DNA from: an uncultured Verrucomicrobiota bacterium
GTDB taxonomy: Bacteria; Verrucomicrobiota; Verrucomicrobiia; Limisphaerales; UBA9464
Reading direction: 5' to 3'
NCBI GenBank assembly: GCA_903922605.1
Contig: CAIXUG010000061.1
Coordinates: 62,001-126,000, forward strand
Length of the DNA stretch: 64,000 nt
A program made the translations under genes and the position numbers. Of this stretch, positions 52,022 through 60,608 are shown piece after piece. Position 1 is the first letter of the stretch. Every line of letters starts with the position of its first letter. The notes under the pieces were generated by a model, which made no database searches, was not told where the DNA came from, and worked only from the letters and a program-made list of their open reading frames with translations.

Positions 52022-55000
52022 ATGACCTCCGCCCAGATCCGCCAGAGCTTCCTCGATTTCTTCCGCTCGAAGCAGCACACCATCGTGCCCTCGTCTTCGC
52101 TCATGCCGGACAGCCCGAACCTGCTGTTCACCAATGCCGGCATGAACCAGTTCGTGCCCATCTTCCTCGGCGAACGGAAGGCCGATCTCTCGAAGTGGGC
52201 CGGGGCCGTCCCCGCGCTCGATACCCGCGCGGCCGACACCCAGAAGTGCATCCGCGCCGGCGGCAAGCACAACGACCTCGATGACGTCGGCCTCGACACG
52301 TATCACCACACGTTCTTCGAGATGCTCGGCAACTGGTCCTTCGGCGACTACTTCAAGCAGGACGCCATCGCGTGGGCCTGGGAACTCGTGGTCGAGGTCT
52401 GGAAGTTCCCGCCGCAGCGCGTTTACGCGACCATCTACCAGCCCAACAAGGAGAAGAACGACCCCGCCGACCGCGACCAGGAAGCCTGGGAACTGTGGGC
52501 CGCGAAGTTCCGCTCCGTCGGCCTCGATCCCGACATCCACATCGTCAACGGCGGCAAGAAGGACAACTTCTGGATGATGGGCGAGACCGGCCCGTGCGGT
52601 CCCTGCACCGAGATCCACATCGATCTCCGGCCCGGCGCGCGCGAGACCAGCGTCGAGGAACAGCAGTCCGGCGCGAAGCTCGTCAACGGCTCCGACGCCC
52701 GCTGCATCGAGATCTGGAACAACGTCTTCATCCAGTACAACGCCAATCCCGACGGCACCTTCACCCCCCTGCCCGCGCAGCACGTGGACACCGGCATGGG
52801 CTTCGAGCGCGTCACCAGCATCATGCAAGGGACGAAGGGGCTGACCGACTTTCAGAACGCCAAGATCTCGAACTACGAAACCGACATCTTCCGCCCGATC
52901 TTCGACGAGATCGAAAAGCTCAGCGGCAAGACCTACGGCTCCACGCTGCCCAAGGCCGGCAGCACCGGCGACACCGAGCAGGAGAAGATCGACGTGGCCT
53001 TCCGCGTCATCGCCGACCACATCCGCACGCTTAGCTTTTCCATCGCGGACGGCATCCAGCCGGGCAACACTGACCGCAACTACGTGCTGCGCCGCATCCT
53101 GCGCCGCGCCGTGAAATACGGCCGCACGCTCGGCTTCCACGACCCGTTCTTCTACAAACTGGTGGACGTGCTCGCCCGCACGATGGGCGATGTCTTCCCC
53201 GAAATCCGCACCAAGCAGCAGCACGTGAAGGATGTGCTGAAGCTGGAGGAAGAGGCGTTTAATCGGACGCTGGATCGGGGAATTGAGCTGTTCAATCACG
53301 AGGTCAAAAGCGTCCTGATTCCAGAGGGGTTGGGGACCGCGCCCGCCTCGGGCGCTGCCGACTGCGCCCTCGCGGTCGGCACTGACGCGTCCGAAGTCCG
53401 GGGCGCAACCTACTCGAAGCGACGCCTCCCTCATTTCGAACGTCCGTGGGGCAAATACATGGTCACGTTCTCCACGCGGCAGAAGCGTCCGCTCACCACG
53501 CCCGAACGCGATATCGTTCTCGAAAGCGTCCTTTATGCACACCACCACCGGCAGTATCAGCTCTTCGCCGCGTGCGTGATGCCGGACCATGTTCACCTCC
53601 TGTTCGAGCCGCAAATCAAGGAGCAGGACCAGGAAGGCAAGCCCGTCTTCTGGTCTCTGAGCGAAATACTGCAAGGCATCAAATCCACGACCGCGCATCG
53701 CATCAACAAGGCGGCCAAGGTGACTGGGGCCCCCGTGTGGGAAGAGGAGTCGTTCGACCGGCTGATGCGCGGGGAGTCCGACTTGACTGAAAAGTTCCAC
53801 TACATCTGCGGGAATCCTTGGGATGGCGGGGTTGTCCCGGTGACGGAAAACTATGCGTGGCTTTGGACACCGGATGCGGCTGCGCCGGCAACTGGCACAG
53901 CGGATCGCGCCCTCGCGGCAGACTCGGCTAGGCATCTAGTGACGGGCGATTCAGGCAACGCCGAACGCTCCGGCGTTTCCCGCGAGGGCGCGGGAAACGG
54001 CGCCCGAGGCGGGCGCGGTCCCCAGATCTCGGGCGCATTCGCGTTTCGCCTTTATGATGAACAGGGCTTCCCCTTCGACCTCACCGAACTGATGGCCCGC
54101 GAGCGCGGCCTGACAGTGGACAAGGCAGGCTTCGAGAAGCTGATGGAAGAACAGAGGGCCCGCGCCCGCGCCGCCCAGAAAAAGCAGGTCATCGAGCTGT
54201 CCCAGATCGAGACCAAGACGCCCACGCATTTCCTCGGCTACGACCACGCCCACACCGGGGCAGACGTGCAGGAAGTCGTCCAGCTCAAGGACAAGACCGT
54301 CGTCGTGCTGAACAACTCCGTCTGCTACGCCGAGATGGGCGGCCAGGTCGGCGACATCGGCGAGCTTTCCGGGTCCGGCCAGCTCTGGCGCATCGTCAAC
54401 ACCCAGAAGTCGGGCAACACCTGGTTGCACTTCATTGAGGGTGGCGACGCCCCAGCCGTCGGTTCGCACGTCACGGTCGAGCTGGATTCCGCCCGTCGCG
54501 GGGCCATCCAGCGCCACCACACGGTCACGCACCTGCTGCACTGGGCCTTGCACGAGGTCGCCAGCAAGGAGGCCTCTCAGAAGGGTTCCAGCGTCACTCC
54601 CGACAAGCTCACCTTCGACTTCAACAGCGCGCCGCTCACGCCCGCGCAAGTCGCCGACATCGAGAAGCTCGTCAATGAACGCATCGTCGAGAACGCCGGC
54701 GTGAGCTGGACCGAGGTGCCCCACGCCGAGGTGAAGACCCGCGCCGATGTGATGCAGTTCTTCGGCGACAAGTACGGCGACGTCGTCCGCGTCGTGCAGA
54801 TCGGCGGCCAGGCCCACAAGCTCGACGGCTATTCCATGGAACTCTGCGGCGGCACCCACACCCGGGCGACCGGCGAGATCGGCCTCTTCCGCATCGTGAG
54901 CGAGGCGGCCGTGGCCGCCGGCGTGCGCCGCATCGAGGCCGTCGCCGGTCTCAGCGCCTACGCGCTCGCCCGCGAACAGGCCGAGCTGATCAAGACCCTC

Positions 55001-55465
55001 GCCGGCAAGGTCAGCGCGCCCGTCGCCGAACTGGAGAAGAAGATCGACGCCCTGCTCGCCCACCAGAAAGAGCTGGAGAAGTCGCTCAAGGCCGCCGCGC
55101 AGCGCGAGGCCGCCGGCAAGGCCAAGACGCTCCTCACCCGCGCCGAGACCATCAACGGCATCCCCGCGATCATCGCCAACCTCGGCGACGCCGACGGCGA
55201 CACGCTCCAGACGGTGGCCGATGCGCTGAAGTCCGAGTTCAAAGGCGTGATCGTCCTCGGCGGCGTCAGCGGCGGCGCGGTCGCGCTCATCGCGGCTGTC
55301 ACGCCCGAGTTCACCGCGAAGGCGCAGGCCGGCAAGCTCATCCAGGGCATCGCCCCGATCGTGGGCGGCAAGGGCGGCGGCAAACCCGACAACGCCCGCG
55401 GCGGCGGCAAGGATGCCACCAAGCTCGACGAGGCCCTCGCGAAGGCGAAATCGCTGCTGGGCTAG
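52022..55465 (+). CDS. alaS: Alanyl-tRNA synthetase with an in-frame RAYT transposase insertion
   Basis: 1147 residues; usual AlaRS is about 870-950. The ATG at 52022 begins the conserved TSAQIRQSFLDFFRSKQHTI. The catalytic domain is complete (FTNAGMNQFVPIFLGE, MGETGPCGPCTEIHID, VDTGMGFERV). The frame then passes through an insertion of about 230 residues (roughly 437-668) and resumes at ISGAFAFRLYDEQGFPFDLT, the normal next AlaRS block. The editing domain is intact (HTVTH zinc/editing motif, LCGGTHTRATGEI), as is the C-Ala coiled coil and tail (GGGKPDNARGGG). The insertion lies in a variable loop of the tRNA-recognition mid-domain. It is the only alaS seen here and the gene is essential in all bacteria, so the fused product, about 125 kDa, is probably functional. 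Confidence 0.95.
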   Translation: MTSAQIRQSFLDFFRSKQHTIVPSSSLMPDSPNLLFTNAGMNQFVPIFLGERKADLSKWAGAVPALDTRAADTQKCIRAGGKHNDLDDVGLDTYHHTFFEMLGNWSFGDYFKQDAIAWAWELVVEVWKFPPQRVYATIYQPNKEKNDPADRDQEAWELWAAKFRSVGLDPDIHIVNGGKKDNFWMMGETGPCGPCTEIHIDLRPGARETSVEEQQSGAKLVNGSDARCIEIWNNVFIQYNANPDGTFTPLPAQHVDTGMGFERVTSIMQGTKGLTDFQNAKISNYETDIFRPIFDEIEKLSGKTYGSTLPKAGSTGDTEQEKIDVAFRVIADHIRTLSFSIADGIQPGNTDRNYVLRRILRRAVKYGRTLGFHDPFFYKLVDVLARTMGDVFPEIRTKQQHVKDVLKLEEEAFNRTLDRGIELFNHEVKSVLIPEGLGTAPASGAADCALAVGTDASEVRGATYSKRRLPHFERPWGKYMVTFSTRQKRPLTTPERDIVLESVLYAHHHRQYQLFAACVMPDHVHLLFEPQIKEQDQEGKPVFWSLSEILQGIKSTTAHRINKAAKVTGAPVWEEESFDRLMRGESDLTEKFHYICGNPWDGGVVPVTENYAWLWTPDAAAPATGTADRALAADSARHLVTGDSGNAERSGVSREGAGNGARGGRGPQISGAFAFRLYDEQGFPFDLTELMARERGLTVDKAGFEKLMEEQRARARAAQKKQVIELSQIETKTPTHFLGYDHAHTGADVQEVVQLKDKTVVVLNNSVCYAEMGGQVGDIGELSGSGQLWRIVNTQKSGNTWLHFIEGGDAPAVGSHVTVELDSARRGAIQRHHTVTHLLHWALHEVASKEASQKGSSVTPDKLTFDFNSAPLTPAQVADIEKLVNERIVENAGVSWTEVPHAEVKTRADVMQFFGDKYGDVVRVVQIGGQAHKLDGYSMELCGGTHTRATGEIGLFRIVSEAAVAAGVRRIEAVAGLSAYALAREQAELIKTLAGKVSAPVAELEKKIDALLAHQKELEKSLKAAAQREAAGKAKTLLTRAETINGIPAIIANLGDADGDTLQTVADALKSEFKGVIVLGGVSGGAVALIAAVTPEFTAKAQAGKLIQGIAPIVGGKGGGKPDNARGGGKDATKLDEALAKAKSLLG
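53331..54024 (+). mobile_element. RAYT (REP-associated tyrosine transposase, Y1/HUH) element inside alaS
   Basis: 694 bp bounded by a perfect 25-bp inverted repeat (53331-53355 and 54000-54024; core ggggaccgcgcccgcc). Each end also folds by itself (gcgcccg/cgggcgc), and further hairpins lie next to them (tgccgac/gtcggca 53356-53381; cgtttcccgc/gcgggaaacg 53974-53999). In between the alaS frame encodes a Y1 transposase domain: YMVTFSTRQKRPLT, the HUH site CVMPDHVHLLF (His523 and His525), SEILQGIKSTTAHRIN, VWEEESFDRLMRGESD, and KFHYICGNPWDGG with Tyr594 as the expected catalytic tyrosine. The end hairpins are translated as Ala/Gly/Arg-rich linkers. All catalytic residues are present. Whether it still moves is unknown; no target duplication is evident. 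Confidence 0.9.
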
Positions 55466-55490
55466 GAGACCTTCTAGACCGGCTTATGAA

Positions 55491-55592
55491 GTAGGACGGC
55501 GCGTCCCGCCCGTCCTCTATCTTTCCTTTCTCCGTCCGCCTGCGTGTTGACGCACAGAGAAATTGGAGGACGGGCGGGACGCACCGTCCTAC
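55491..55592. repeat. REPIN-like inverted pair of GTAG-hairpins (locus 4, downstream of alaS)
   Basis: The left unit is GTAG (55491-55494) plus hairpin 55495-55514. The right unit ends CTAC (55589-55592). The arms (28 bp counting flanks) are reverse complements with one mismatch (aagtaggacggcgcgtcc against aagtaggacggtgcgtcc). It begins 26 bp after the alaS stop and could also act as a transcription barrier between alaS and the convergent gene. Confidence 0.87.
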
Positions 55593-55604
55593 TTGAGGCA
55601 AAAG

Positions 55605-56300
55605 TCACCGCAACAGCACCCCCAACGTAAGCCCGCGGCGACTGACCGCTTTCGTCACGACGAAGCCGGCGGCGGTGAAGGTCGGCAGCTCACGCGGGTT
55701 TGCGTAGAGGATCCACACCGGCTGCCGGTCAGCCTTGGCGCGCTGGCGCAGTCGCGCCACCACCCGGCGCAGCGTTTCACCGTGAAAGGGGTTGTAGAGG
55801 AAGACCACGAGCGGTCCGGACGGCAGTTCAAACTCCGCCGCGTCCTGCACCCGGACCTTCACCTCTGCACAGGCCGCGCGGCCCCGGCGCCGACGCAGAT
55901 TCGCCTCGCAGATGGCGGCAAGTTCCGGGGCAAAATCGACCCCGATCAGCTGGGTGAAACCGGTTTCCGCCGCCATGAGCAGCACCCGGCCCTTGCCACA
56001 GCCGTAGTCCACAAAGGTGGCCCCCCGGACGATCGACGGAAGACAGGAAAGGAGTTCGCGGACCAACCGGGGATTCGCGCCCTGATACTGCACGCCGTCG
56101 GCGACGGCCGCCGCGGTCATGCGCAACCGGTCCAGCTCGTGCGGCAGGAAGGTTTCCGTGCCGCGCCGGAGGTCAAACCAGCATTCCGCCGCCAAGTCGG
56201 CCAGCGTGTGCCGCCAACCATGCTGCCGCAGCGTCTGCAGGGCGAAGCCGGCGTATTTCGCCGTGGTCGGCAGCAGGCCGGTGGAGTTGAGCGCGTTCAC
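55605..56300 (-). CDS. Class I SAM-dependent methyltransferase
   Basis: 231 residues if the GTG at 56300 is the start; the frame is open to an ATG at 56474, but that would overlap the divergent gene and add residues without family character, so the start is uncertain. Motif I is FVDYGCGKGRVLLMAAETG, followed by IGVDFAPELAAICEANL, VQDAAEFELP and the motif IV-like VVFLYNPF. Substrate unknown. Divergent from the BtaA-like gene, so an N-methylating partner role is possible but not supported beyond position. Confidence 0.8.
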   Translation of the reverse strand: MNALNSTGLLPTTAKYAGFALQTLRQHGWRHTLADLAAECWFDLRRGTETFLPHELDRLRMTAAAVADGVQYQGANPRLVRELLSCLPSIVRGATFVDYGCGKGRVLLMAAETGFTQLIGVDFAPELAAICEANLRRRRGRAACAEVKVRVQDAAEFELPSGPLVVFLYNPFHGETLRRVVARLRQRAKADRQPVWILYANPRELPTFTAAGFVVTKAVSRRGLTLGVLLR

Positions 56301-56472
56301 TGGCCGTAACAATGGCCGCCTTCGGTGAACGCCGGGCGTCACCAAGGTGACATTGTCGCATCGAAACACTCTGCGTGTTGCGGACAGATTGTGGCTTCCG
56401 GCAAGGTCACCACAACCGATGGTGGTCGGACCCCAACAACCCACAATTGGCAGCGCAGTGAGACCGTAAACC

Positions 56473-57669
56473 ATGAAAGCCCTCAGCGACTGGACTTCGA
56501 AGCGTGTTTTCAGCTACGTCCACGGCAGCCAGCTCGTCTATAACACCTGCTGGGAAGATCCCCGGCTGGACCGCGAGGTGATGCGCCTGGGGCCGGACGA
56601 CGAGGTCGTGCTGATCACCTCGGCCGGTTGCAACGCGCTGGATTACGCCCTGGATGGCCCCCGCCGGATCCACGCCGTGGACATGAACTTCCGGCAGAAC
56701 GCGTTGCTGGAGCTGAAGCTGAGCGGCATCCGCCGGCTGGAGTTCAGCCAGTTCTTCGCGCTGTTTGGCGATGGCGGGCACCGGGATTTTCCGGTGTGGT
56801 ACCGCGAAAAGCTCCGAGAGGACCTCACCGTTCCGGCCAGGGTGTATTGGGATGCCCGGCCGCACTTCTTCAGCCGGCCGACGGCGGAGTCGTCGTTCTA
56901 CCATCGGGGCACGACCGGTTTCTTTGCCCGGATGCTGGTGAAATATTTCAAGATCGCGCGCGTGCATGCCGACGTGCTCCGGCTTTTCGCCGCCACCACG
57001 CTCGACGAGCAAAAGCGGATCTATCATGCCTCCGTGCGGGACACGCTGTGGAAGCCCGCCATCAAGCGCGCGCTCCGCACCGATGTGATGCTGAGCATGC
57101 TCGGGGTGCCCAAGGCTCAGCGCGAGCACCTGGAACGGACCTGCGCGTGCAACATGGCGGACTTCATGGAAGACTGCGTGGAGTCCGTGCTCACGAAGCT
57201 GCCGGTCTCGGACAACTACTTCTGGCGGCTCTACCTCTTCGGCCGCTACTCGCCGGAGTGCTGCCCCGGCTATCTTCGGCAGGAGAATTTTGAGCGGCTC
57301 AAGGGCGGCTTGGCCGACCGCATCGAGCTGCACACGGGCGATCTCACGGGCTTCCTGAAGAACCATCCGGGCACGCTGTCACGCTTCGTTCTGCTCGATC
57401 ACATGGACTGGCTCAGCCAGGCAGAGCCGAAGCTCCTCGCCGCCGAATGGCAGGCGATCATGGACAAGGCCCGCGACGGTGCGCGCCTGCTCTGGCGCAG
57501 CGGCGGGTTCGAGGTGGATTTCGTGGACCCGCTCAAGGTGCTTTACCGCGGGGCCACCCGGAGGGTCGGTGATCTCCTGAACTACGACACCGCGCAGGCC
57601 CGCGCGTGCCACGCCCGTGATCGCGTCCACACCTATGGGAGCTTCTACATCGCGAACCTTGCCGCCTGA
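56473..57669 (+). CDS. btaA: BtaA-like S-adenosylmethionine:diacylglycerol 3-amino-3-carboxypropyl transferase (DUF3419)
   Basis: 398 residues. DUF3419 pattern: VYNTCWEDPRLDREVM, VLITSAGCNALDYALDGP (SAM motif), IHAVDMNFRQNALLELKL, FFALFGDGGH, and C-terminal LLDHMDWLS and LLWRSGG. BtaA attaches the aminocarboxypropyl group of SAM to diacylglycerol, the first step of the betaine lipid DGTS. The usual N-trimethylating partner BtaB is not recognisable nearby. The downstream acyltransferase-like gene overlaps its end by 53 bp, so they are cotranscribed. The lipid product is inference. Confidence 0.85.
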   Translation: MKALSDWTSKRVFSYVHGSQLVYNTCWEDPRLDREVMRLGPDDEVVLITSAGCNALDYALDGPRRIHAVDMNFRQNALLELKLSGIRRLEFSQFFALFGDGGHRDFPVWYREKLREDLTVPARVYWDARPHFFSRPTAESSFYHRGTTGFFARMLVKYFKIARVHADVLRLFAATTLDEQKRIYHASVRDTLWKPAIKRALRTDVMLSMLGVPKAQREHLERTCACNMADFMEDCVESVLTKLPVSDNYFWRLYLFGRYSPECCPGYLRQENFERLKGGLADRIELHTGDLTGFLKNHPGTLSRFVLLDHMDWLSQAEPKLLAAEWQAIMDKARDGARLLWRSGGFEVDFVDPLKVLYRGATRRVGDLLNYDTAQARACHARDRVHTYGSFYIANLAA

Positions 57670-58870
57670 GGACCTGCTCCTCGCCCGCAGTGTGTCGCCC
57701 AGGGCGGCCACGGTATCCCGTGCAACCACCGCGCCGGCTGCTGTGGTCCACTTTTACGAGGCGGCCCGGGCGCGGCTGGTGCGGCAGGCCGGCAAGAACC
57801 TGGCCTATTGGCGCGGGTTTCTGGAGGAAGGCCCGGCGGCCTTTGCGCCGAATCTTCAGACCCGGCCCGGGATCGTCCTCCACGACGGGGTGGCCTGGCC
57901 GCTCTGCGTGAATGATGGGATCAGCGCCAATTCGTACCCGTGCTCGCTGCACACGCAGTACGTCAGGTATCCGCGCGCGGAGCTGAATTTGGTACCCGCC
58001 GGCATCCAGCGGCTCACCGCCCACCTCGGCCTGGTTGGCATGGACGCCCTGCTGCGGACGGCGCAGGCGGACCGCGCCGTCCAGTGGGGTAGCTGGCTGC
58101 TCTCCACCAACCTCCACAGCGGCCCGCTGCGAGAGGCCGTTGAACCGGTCACGCGCACGCTGGCGGCCTCCTTCCCAAAGCACGCGGTGCTGGTGAAGAA
58201 CCTCCACGGCTTTGAGGATTCCGATCTTCTCGCCGCCTTTGCCCGGGCCGGTTACCAGCTGGTCACCAGCCGTCAGATCTATTTCTTCGACGGTCGCACG
58301 AAGGACTTCCTGACGAAGAGCACGGTGAAACGTGAGCTGAAGGAATTCGCCCAAGCCGGTGACTACCGCGTCGTGGAGCACGACCAGTTCACCGCAGCGG
58401 ATGTCCCGCGCATCACCTCGCTCTACCGCCAGCTCTATGTGGAGAAGCACTCGGAGCTGAACCCGCGCTATACCGAACGCTTCGTCGCCCGAGCCTGGTC
58501 GGGACGCTGGCTGGAATTTCGCGGCCTGCGCCACGTCTCGGGCCGGCTCGACGGCGTCTTCGCCTGCTTCACTGCGGGAGGCACGACCTCGACGCCCTTC
58601 ATCGGCTACAACACTTCGCTGCCGGCGGAGCTCGGCCTGTACCGCCACCTCGTCAGCCTGCTGCTGCGGCGGGTCGCGGAGCGGGGACTGGTGCTCAACT
58701 ACTCTTCGGGCGCGGGCGACTTCAAGCGGCGACGGGGAGGCCAACCTGTGATCGAGTTCAATGCCGTTTATACGCGGCACCTCTCACCGGTGCGCCAGGC
58801 CGCCTTTCGCGTGCTTGCAGGATTAGCCAATGGTCCGGGACGGCGTTTTCTCGAAAAGAACGAGATTTGA
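57617..58870 (+). CDS. GNAT/FemAB-like N-acyltransferase family protein
   Basis: 417 residues as drawn. The true start is uncertain: the first 17 codons overlap btaA, and ATG 57635 or a later GTG are alternatives. The conserved body begins VVHFYEAARARLVRQAGKNLAYW. Middle: YVRYPRAELNLVP, HAVLVKNLHGFEDSDLLAAF. The C-terminal half is GNAT-like (DVPRITSLYRQLYVEKHSELNPRYTERF, FACFTAGGTTSTPFIGYNT, LVLNYSSGAGDFKRRRGG, IEFNAVYTRHL). Coupled to btaA, so an acylation step in the same lipid pathway is plausible. No firm family assignment. Confidence 0.7.
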   Translation: MIASTPMGASTSRTLPPEDLLLARSVSPRAATVSRATTAPAAVVHFYEAARARLVRQAGKNLAYWRGFLEEGPAAFAPNLQTRPGIVLHDGVAWPLCVNDGISANSYPCSLHTQYVRYPRAELNLVPAGIQRLTAHLGLVGMDALLRTAQADRAVQWGSWLLSTNLHSGPLREAVEPVTRTLAASFPKHAVLVKNLHGFEDSDLLAAFARAGYQLVTSRQIYFFDGRTKDFLTKSTVKRELKEFAQAGDYRVVEHDQFTAADVPRITSLYRQLYVEKHSELNPRYTERFVARAWSGRWLEFRGLRHVSGRLDGVFACFTAGGTTSTPFIGYNTSLPAELGLYRHLVSLLLRRVAERGLVLNYSSGAGDFKRRRGGQPVIEFNAVYTRHLSPVRQAAFRVLAGLANGPGRRFLEKNEI

Positions 58871-58882
58871 AGGCGGATGGGC

Positions 58883-58998
58883 CTTGGTGGTCGGATTACC
58901 GAATCGGCCGTGACGGAGATACGATCTCCGATCCGGCGCGGATGAGAGCGAAAAGCCAACCACCACGCCGGGTCGGAGACCGGCGCTCCGTACGGGAA
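58883..58998. repeat. Cluster of hairpins in the 201-bp gap
   Basis: Contains ggagat-acg-atctcc (58915-58929), a wider inverted pair (ggtggtcgg near 58886 against ccaaccacca near 58957) and, at the right edge, on the minus strand GTACGGAGCGCC, a hairpin-forming unit that resembles the GTAG elements in plan but not in its first four bases. Nothing protein-like. Confidence 0.5.
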
Positions 58999-59018
58999 CA
59001 GTCGCCCTTAAAACGACA

Positions 59019-59045
59019 AGGCCGGCAGAAATGATCTGCCGGCCT
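59019..59045 (-). terminator. Terminator hairpin after inositol oxygenase
   Basis: Perfect 11-bp stem (aggccggcaga 59019-59029, tctgccggcct 59035-59045) with a 5-nt loop. On the minus strand a weak T tail (ttgtcgtttt) follows. It lies 26 bp past the stop at 59072. Confidence 0.78.
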
Positions 59046-59071
59046 GAAATCAGTCACCAACCACGACCCAC

Positions 59072-59992
59072 TTACCAACGCACCTTCGACGGGAAGTATT
59101 CCGCGATCAGGTCCTCGTAGTAAGGGCGGAGGGCCTTGGCATCGGGTTTGGCGTGGCTCTTGGTGTAGAGATCGTAGGGGTTGAACGCCAGGACGTCCTT
59201 CAGGTGCTTGCGGTCCTGATCGTTCAGCAGATGGCCGTATTCGCCCTCGCGGTGCCACGGGTAGAAGCTGTGGTAGCGGAGCATGTAGAGCCCCTCCATC
59301 GGGAGGTAGTCCTTGCACACGTTGTAGATGTACTCGTCATGCCCCCAGGAGAGGTTCACGGCGTCGAGGCCGCAGCCGGCCTCGTAGATGCCGTTCTTCG
59401 ACTGGAAGCGGGCATCGCGGCTGTCGGGATTCGCCTCGAAGAATTTCGGGAACACGATCTTTTGCGAATAGGCGCAGCCGGTCGGAAAGGTGTCGCCCAC
59501 GACCGCCCACTGCGGCTCGCCCCAGAGGCAGAGGATCTTGCCAAGGTCGTGCACGAAACCGGTGAGGATCATCCAGCGCGGCTGGCCGTCGGCCCGGAGG
59601 TGCTCGGCGGTCTGGAGCAGGTGCTCTAGCTGCGAGAGATCGGTGTCGGGATCGGAATCGTCCACGAGCTGGTTGAGGTACTCGGCGGCCTCCCAGATGC
59701 TCATCTGGCGGCGGTTCAGGCCGAGGTACTCCTTCCGCTTGGCCAGCGCAAAGTCGTAGGTCTGGAAGGAGTGATTGAGCCGGTAGAACTCGCGCACGGT
59801 GGGCCGGGCATCGGCCTCATAGTTGCGGAACTCGTCGGTCTTCTTCTCCGGGTCGGTGCCGACGGAGGGCTTTTTCTGCGTCTCCTGCTTCTGCGCCTCG
59901 GTCATCGGCTCGGGATAGCGCTCCTTGTAGAAGTCCTCGACCTCGTCGAGAGATTGCAGCGGGGTCGGATTGGCGGCGGGGGCGATGCTCAT
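59072..59992 (-). CDS. myo-Inositol oxygenase
   Basis: 306 residues from the ATG at 59992. It cleaves myo-inositol with O2 at a di-iron centre to D-glucuronate. The eukaryotic-type MIOX signature is well conserved: [58 protein letters not shown] (HD iron ligands), [35 protein letters not shown] and LNDQD. It is last in a leftward group with an ABC permease and binding protein, which might import inositol (inference). Confidence 0.95.
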   Translation of the reverse strand: MSIAPAANPTPLQSLDEVEDFYKERYPEPMTEAQKQETQKKPSVGTDPEKKTDEFRNYEADARPTVREFYRLNHSFQTYDFALAKRKEYLGLNRRQMSIWEAAEYLNQLVDDSDPDTDLSQLEHLLQTAEHLRADGQPRWMILTGFVHDLGKILCLWGEPQWAVVGDTFPTGCAYSQKIVFPKFFEANPDSRDARFQSKNGIYEAGCGLDAVNLSWGHDEYIYNVCKDYLPMEGLYMLRYHSFYPWHREGEYGHLLNDQDRKHLKDVLAFNPYDLYTKSHAKPDAKALRPYYEDLIAEYFPSKVRW

Positions 59993-60020
59993 AAAAATTC
60001 TTTCGTAGAAGAGAACAGGT

Positions 60021-60587
60021 TCAGCGGGCGCGACGCAATAGGTCGGCAATGGCAATCCTAAGATCTGGAAAGGCGGCCGGACTGACTGTCTCTCCCGGTT
60101 TGAGAATGGTCTTGGATGAGTAGCCTACGAAGTGCGGTTCGCGATAGACCTCAATCAGCCCTTCCTCCAGATTCACGATCCACACTTCCAACACGTTCGC
60201 CTTACCGTAGGCCGGCAGCTTTCGATTGCGATCATAGTCGAGCGAGGTGTGGGCGACTTCGACCAGCAGGAAAACATCTTCCGCAGTCGGATGGCTCTCC
60301 ATGTAGTCATCCGGGTCGGGTCGCAACAGCATGAGATCCGGCTGCGGTTCGGAATGGCGGCTGAGGCGAAGGGGATTTTGCACCGCGACCGTCCAACGTC
60401 GGCCGGCCGGATCACTGAACAACCGGTTAAGCCGGGTAACTGTGCCGCCATGAAAAGGCCCGATCGGTTCCATATCAATGACCTCTCCCTCCAACAGCTC
60501 GACCCGCGCGTCGGGTGCCAATACACCCGTCTCCGCCATGCGGTAGTAGTCTTCGACGGTGAAACGATGGGGCGTCAACAGCGCCAT
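60021..60587 (-). CDS. Uma2-family (DUF820) putative PD-(D/E)xK nuclease
   Basis: 188 residues. [45 protein letters not shown] and [20 protein letters not shown] with [14 protein letters not shown] give the restriction-endonuclease-like core (D, E-x, K). The family is very abundant in cyanobacteria and Verrucomicrobia; cellular role unproven. It lies 28 bp before inositol oxygenase and 21 bp after the permease, an odd companion for transport genes. Confidence 0.9.
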   Translation of the reverse strand: MALLTPHRFTVEDYYRMAETGVLAPDARVELLEGEVIDMEPIGPFHGGTVTRLNRLFSDPAGRRWTVAVQNPLRLSRHSEPQPDLMLLRPDPDDYMESHPTAEDVFLLVEVAHTSLDYDRNRKLPAYGKANVLEVWIVNLEEGLIEVYREPHFVGYSSKTILKPGETVSPAAFPDLRIAIADLLRRAR

Positions 60588-60608
60588 GTGTGAAGCTTGA
60601 CCGTCCGC

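Noticed and set aside
53331-54024. An intein as explanation for the alaS insertion
   Set aside because: No intein splice motifs (N-terminal Cys/Ser block, His-Asn-Cys/Ser end) are present; the insert has the HUH and Tyr motifs of a Y1 transposase and inverted-repeat ends.
53331-54024. alaS being a pseudogene split by a transposon
   Set aside because: The frame is continuous across both junctions and all AlaRS catalytic and editing motifs are intact on either side.
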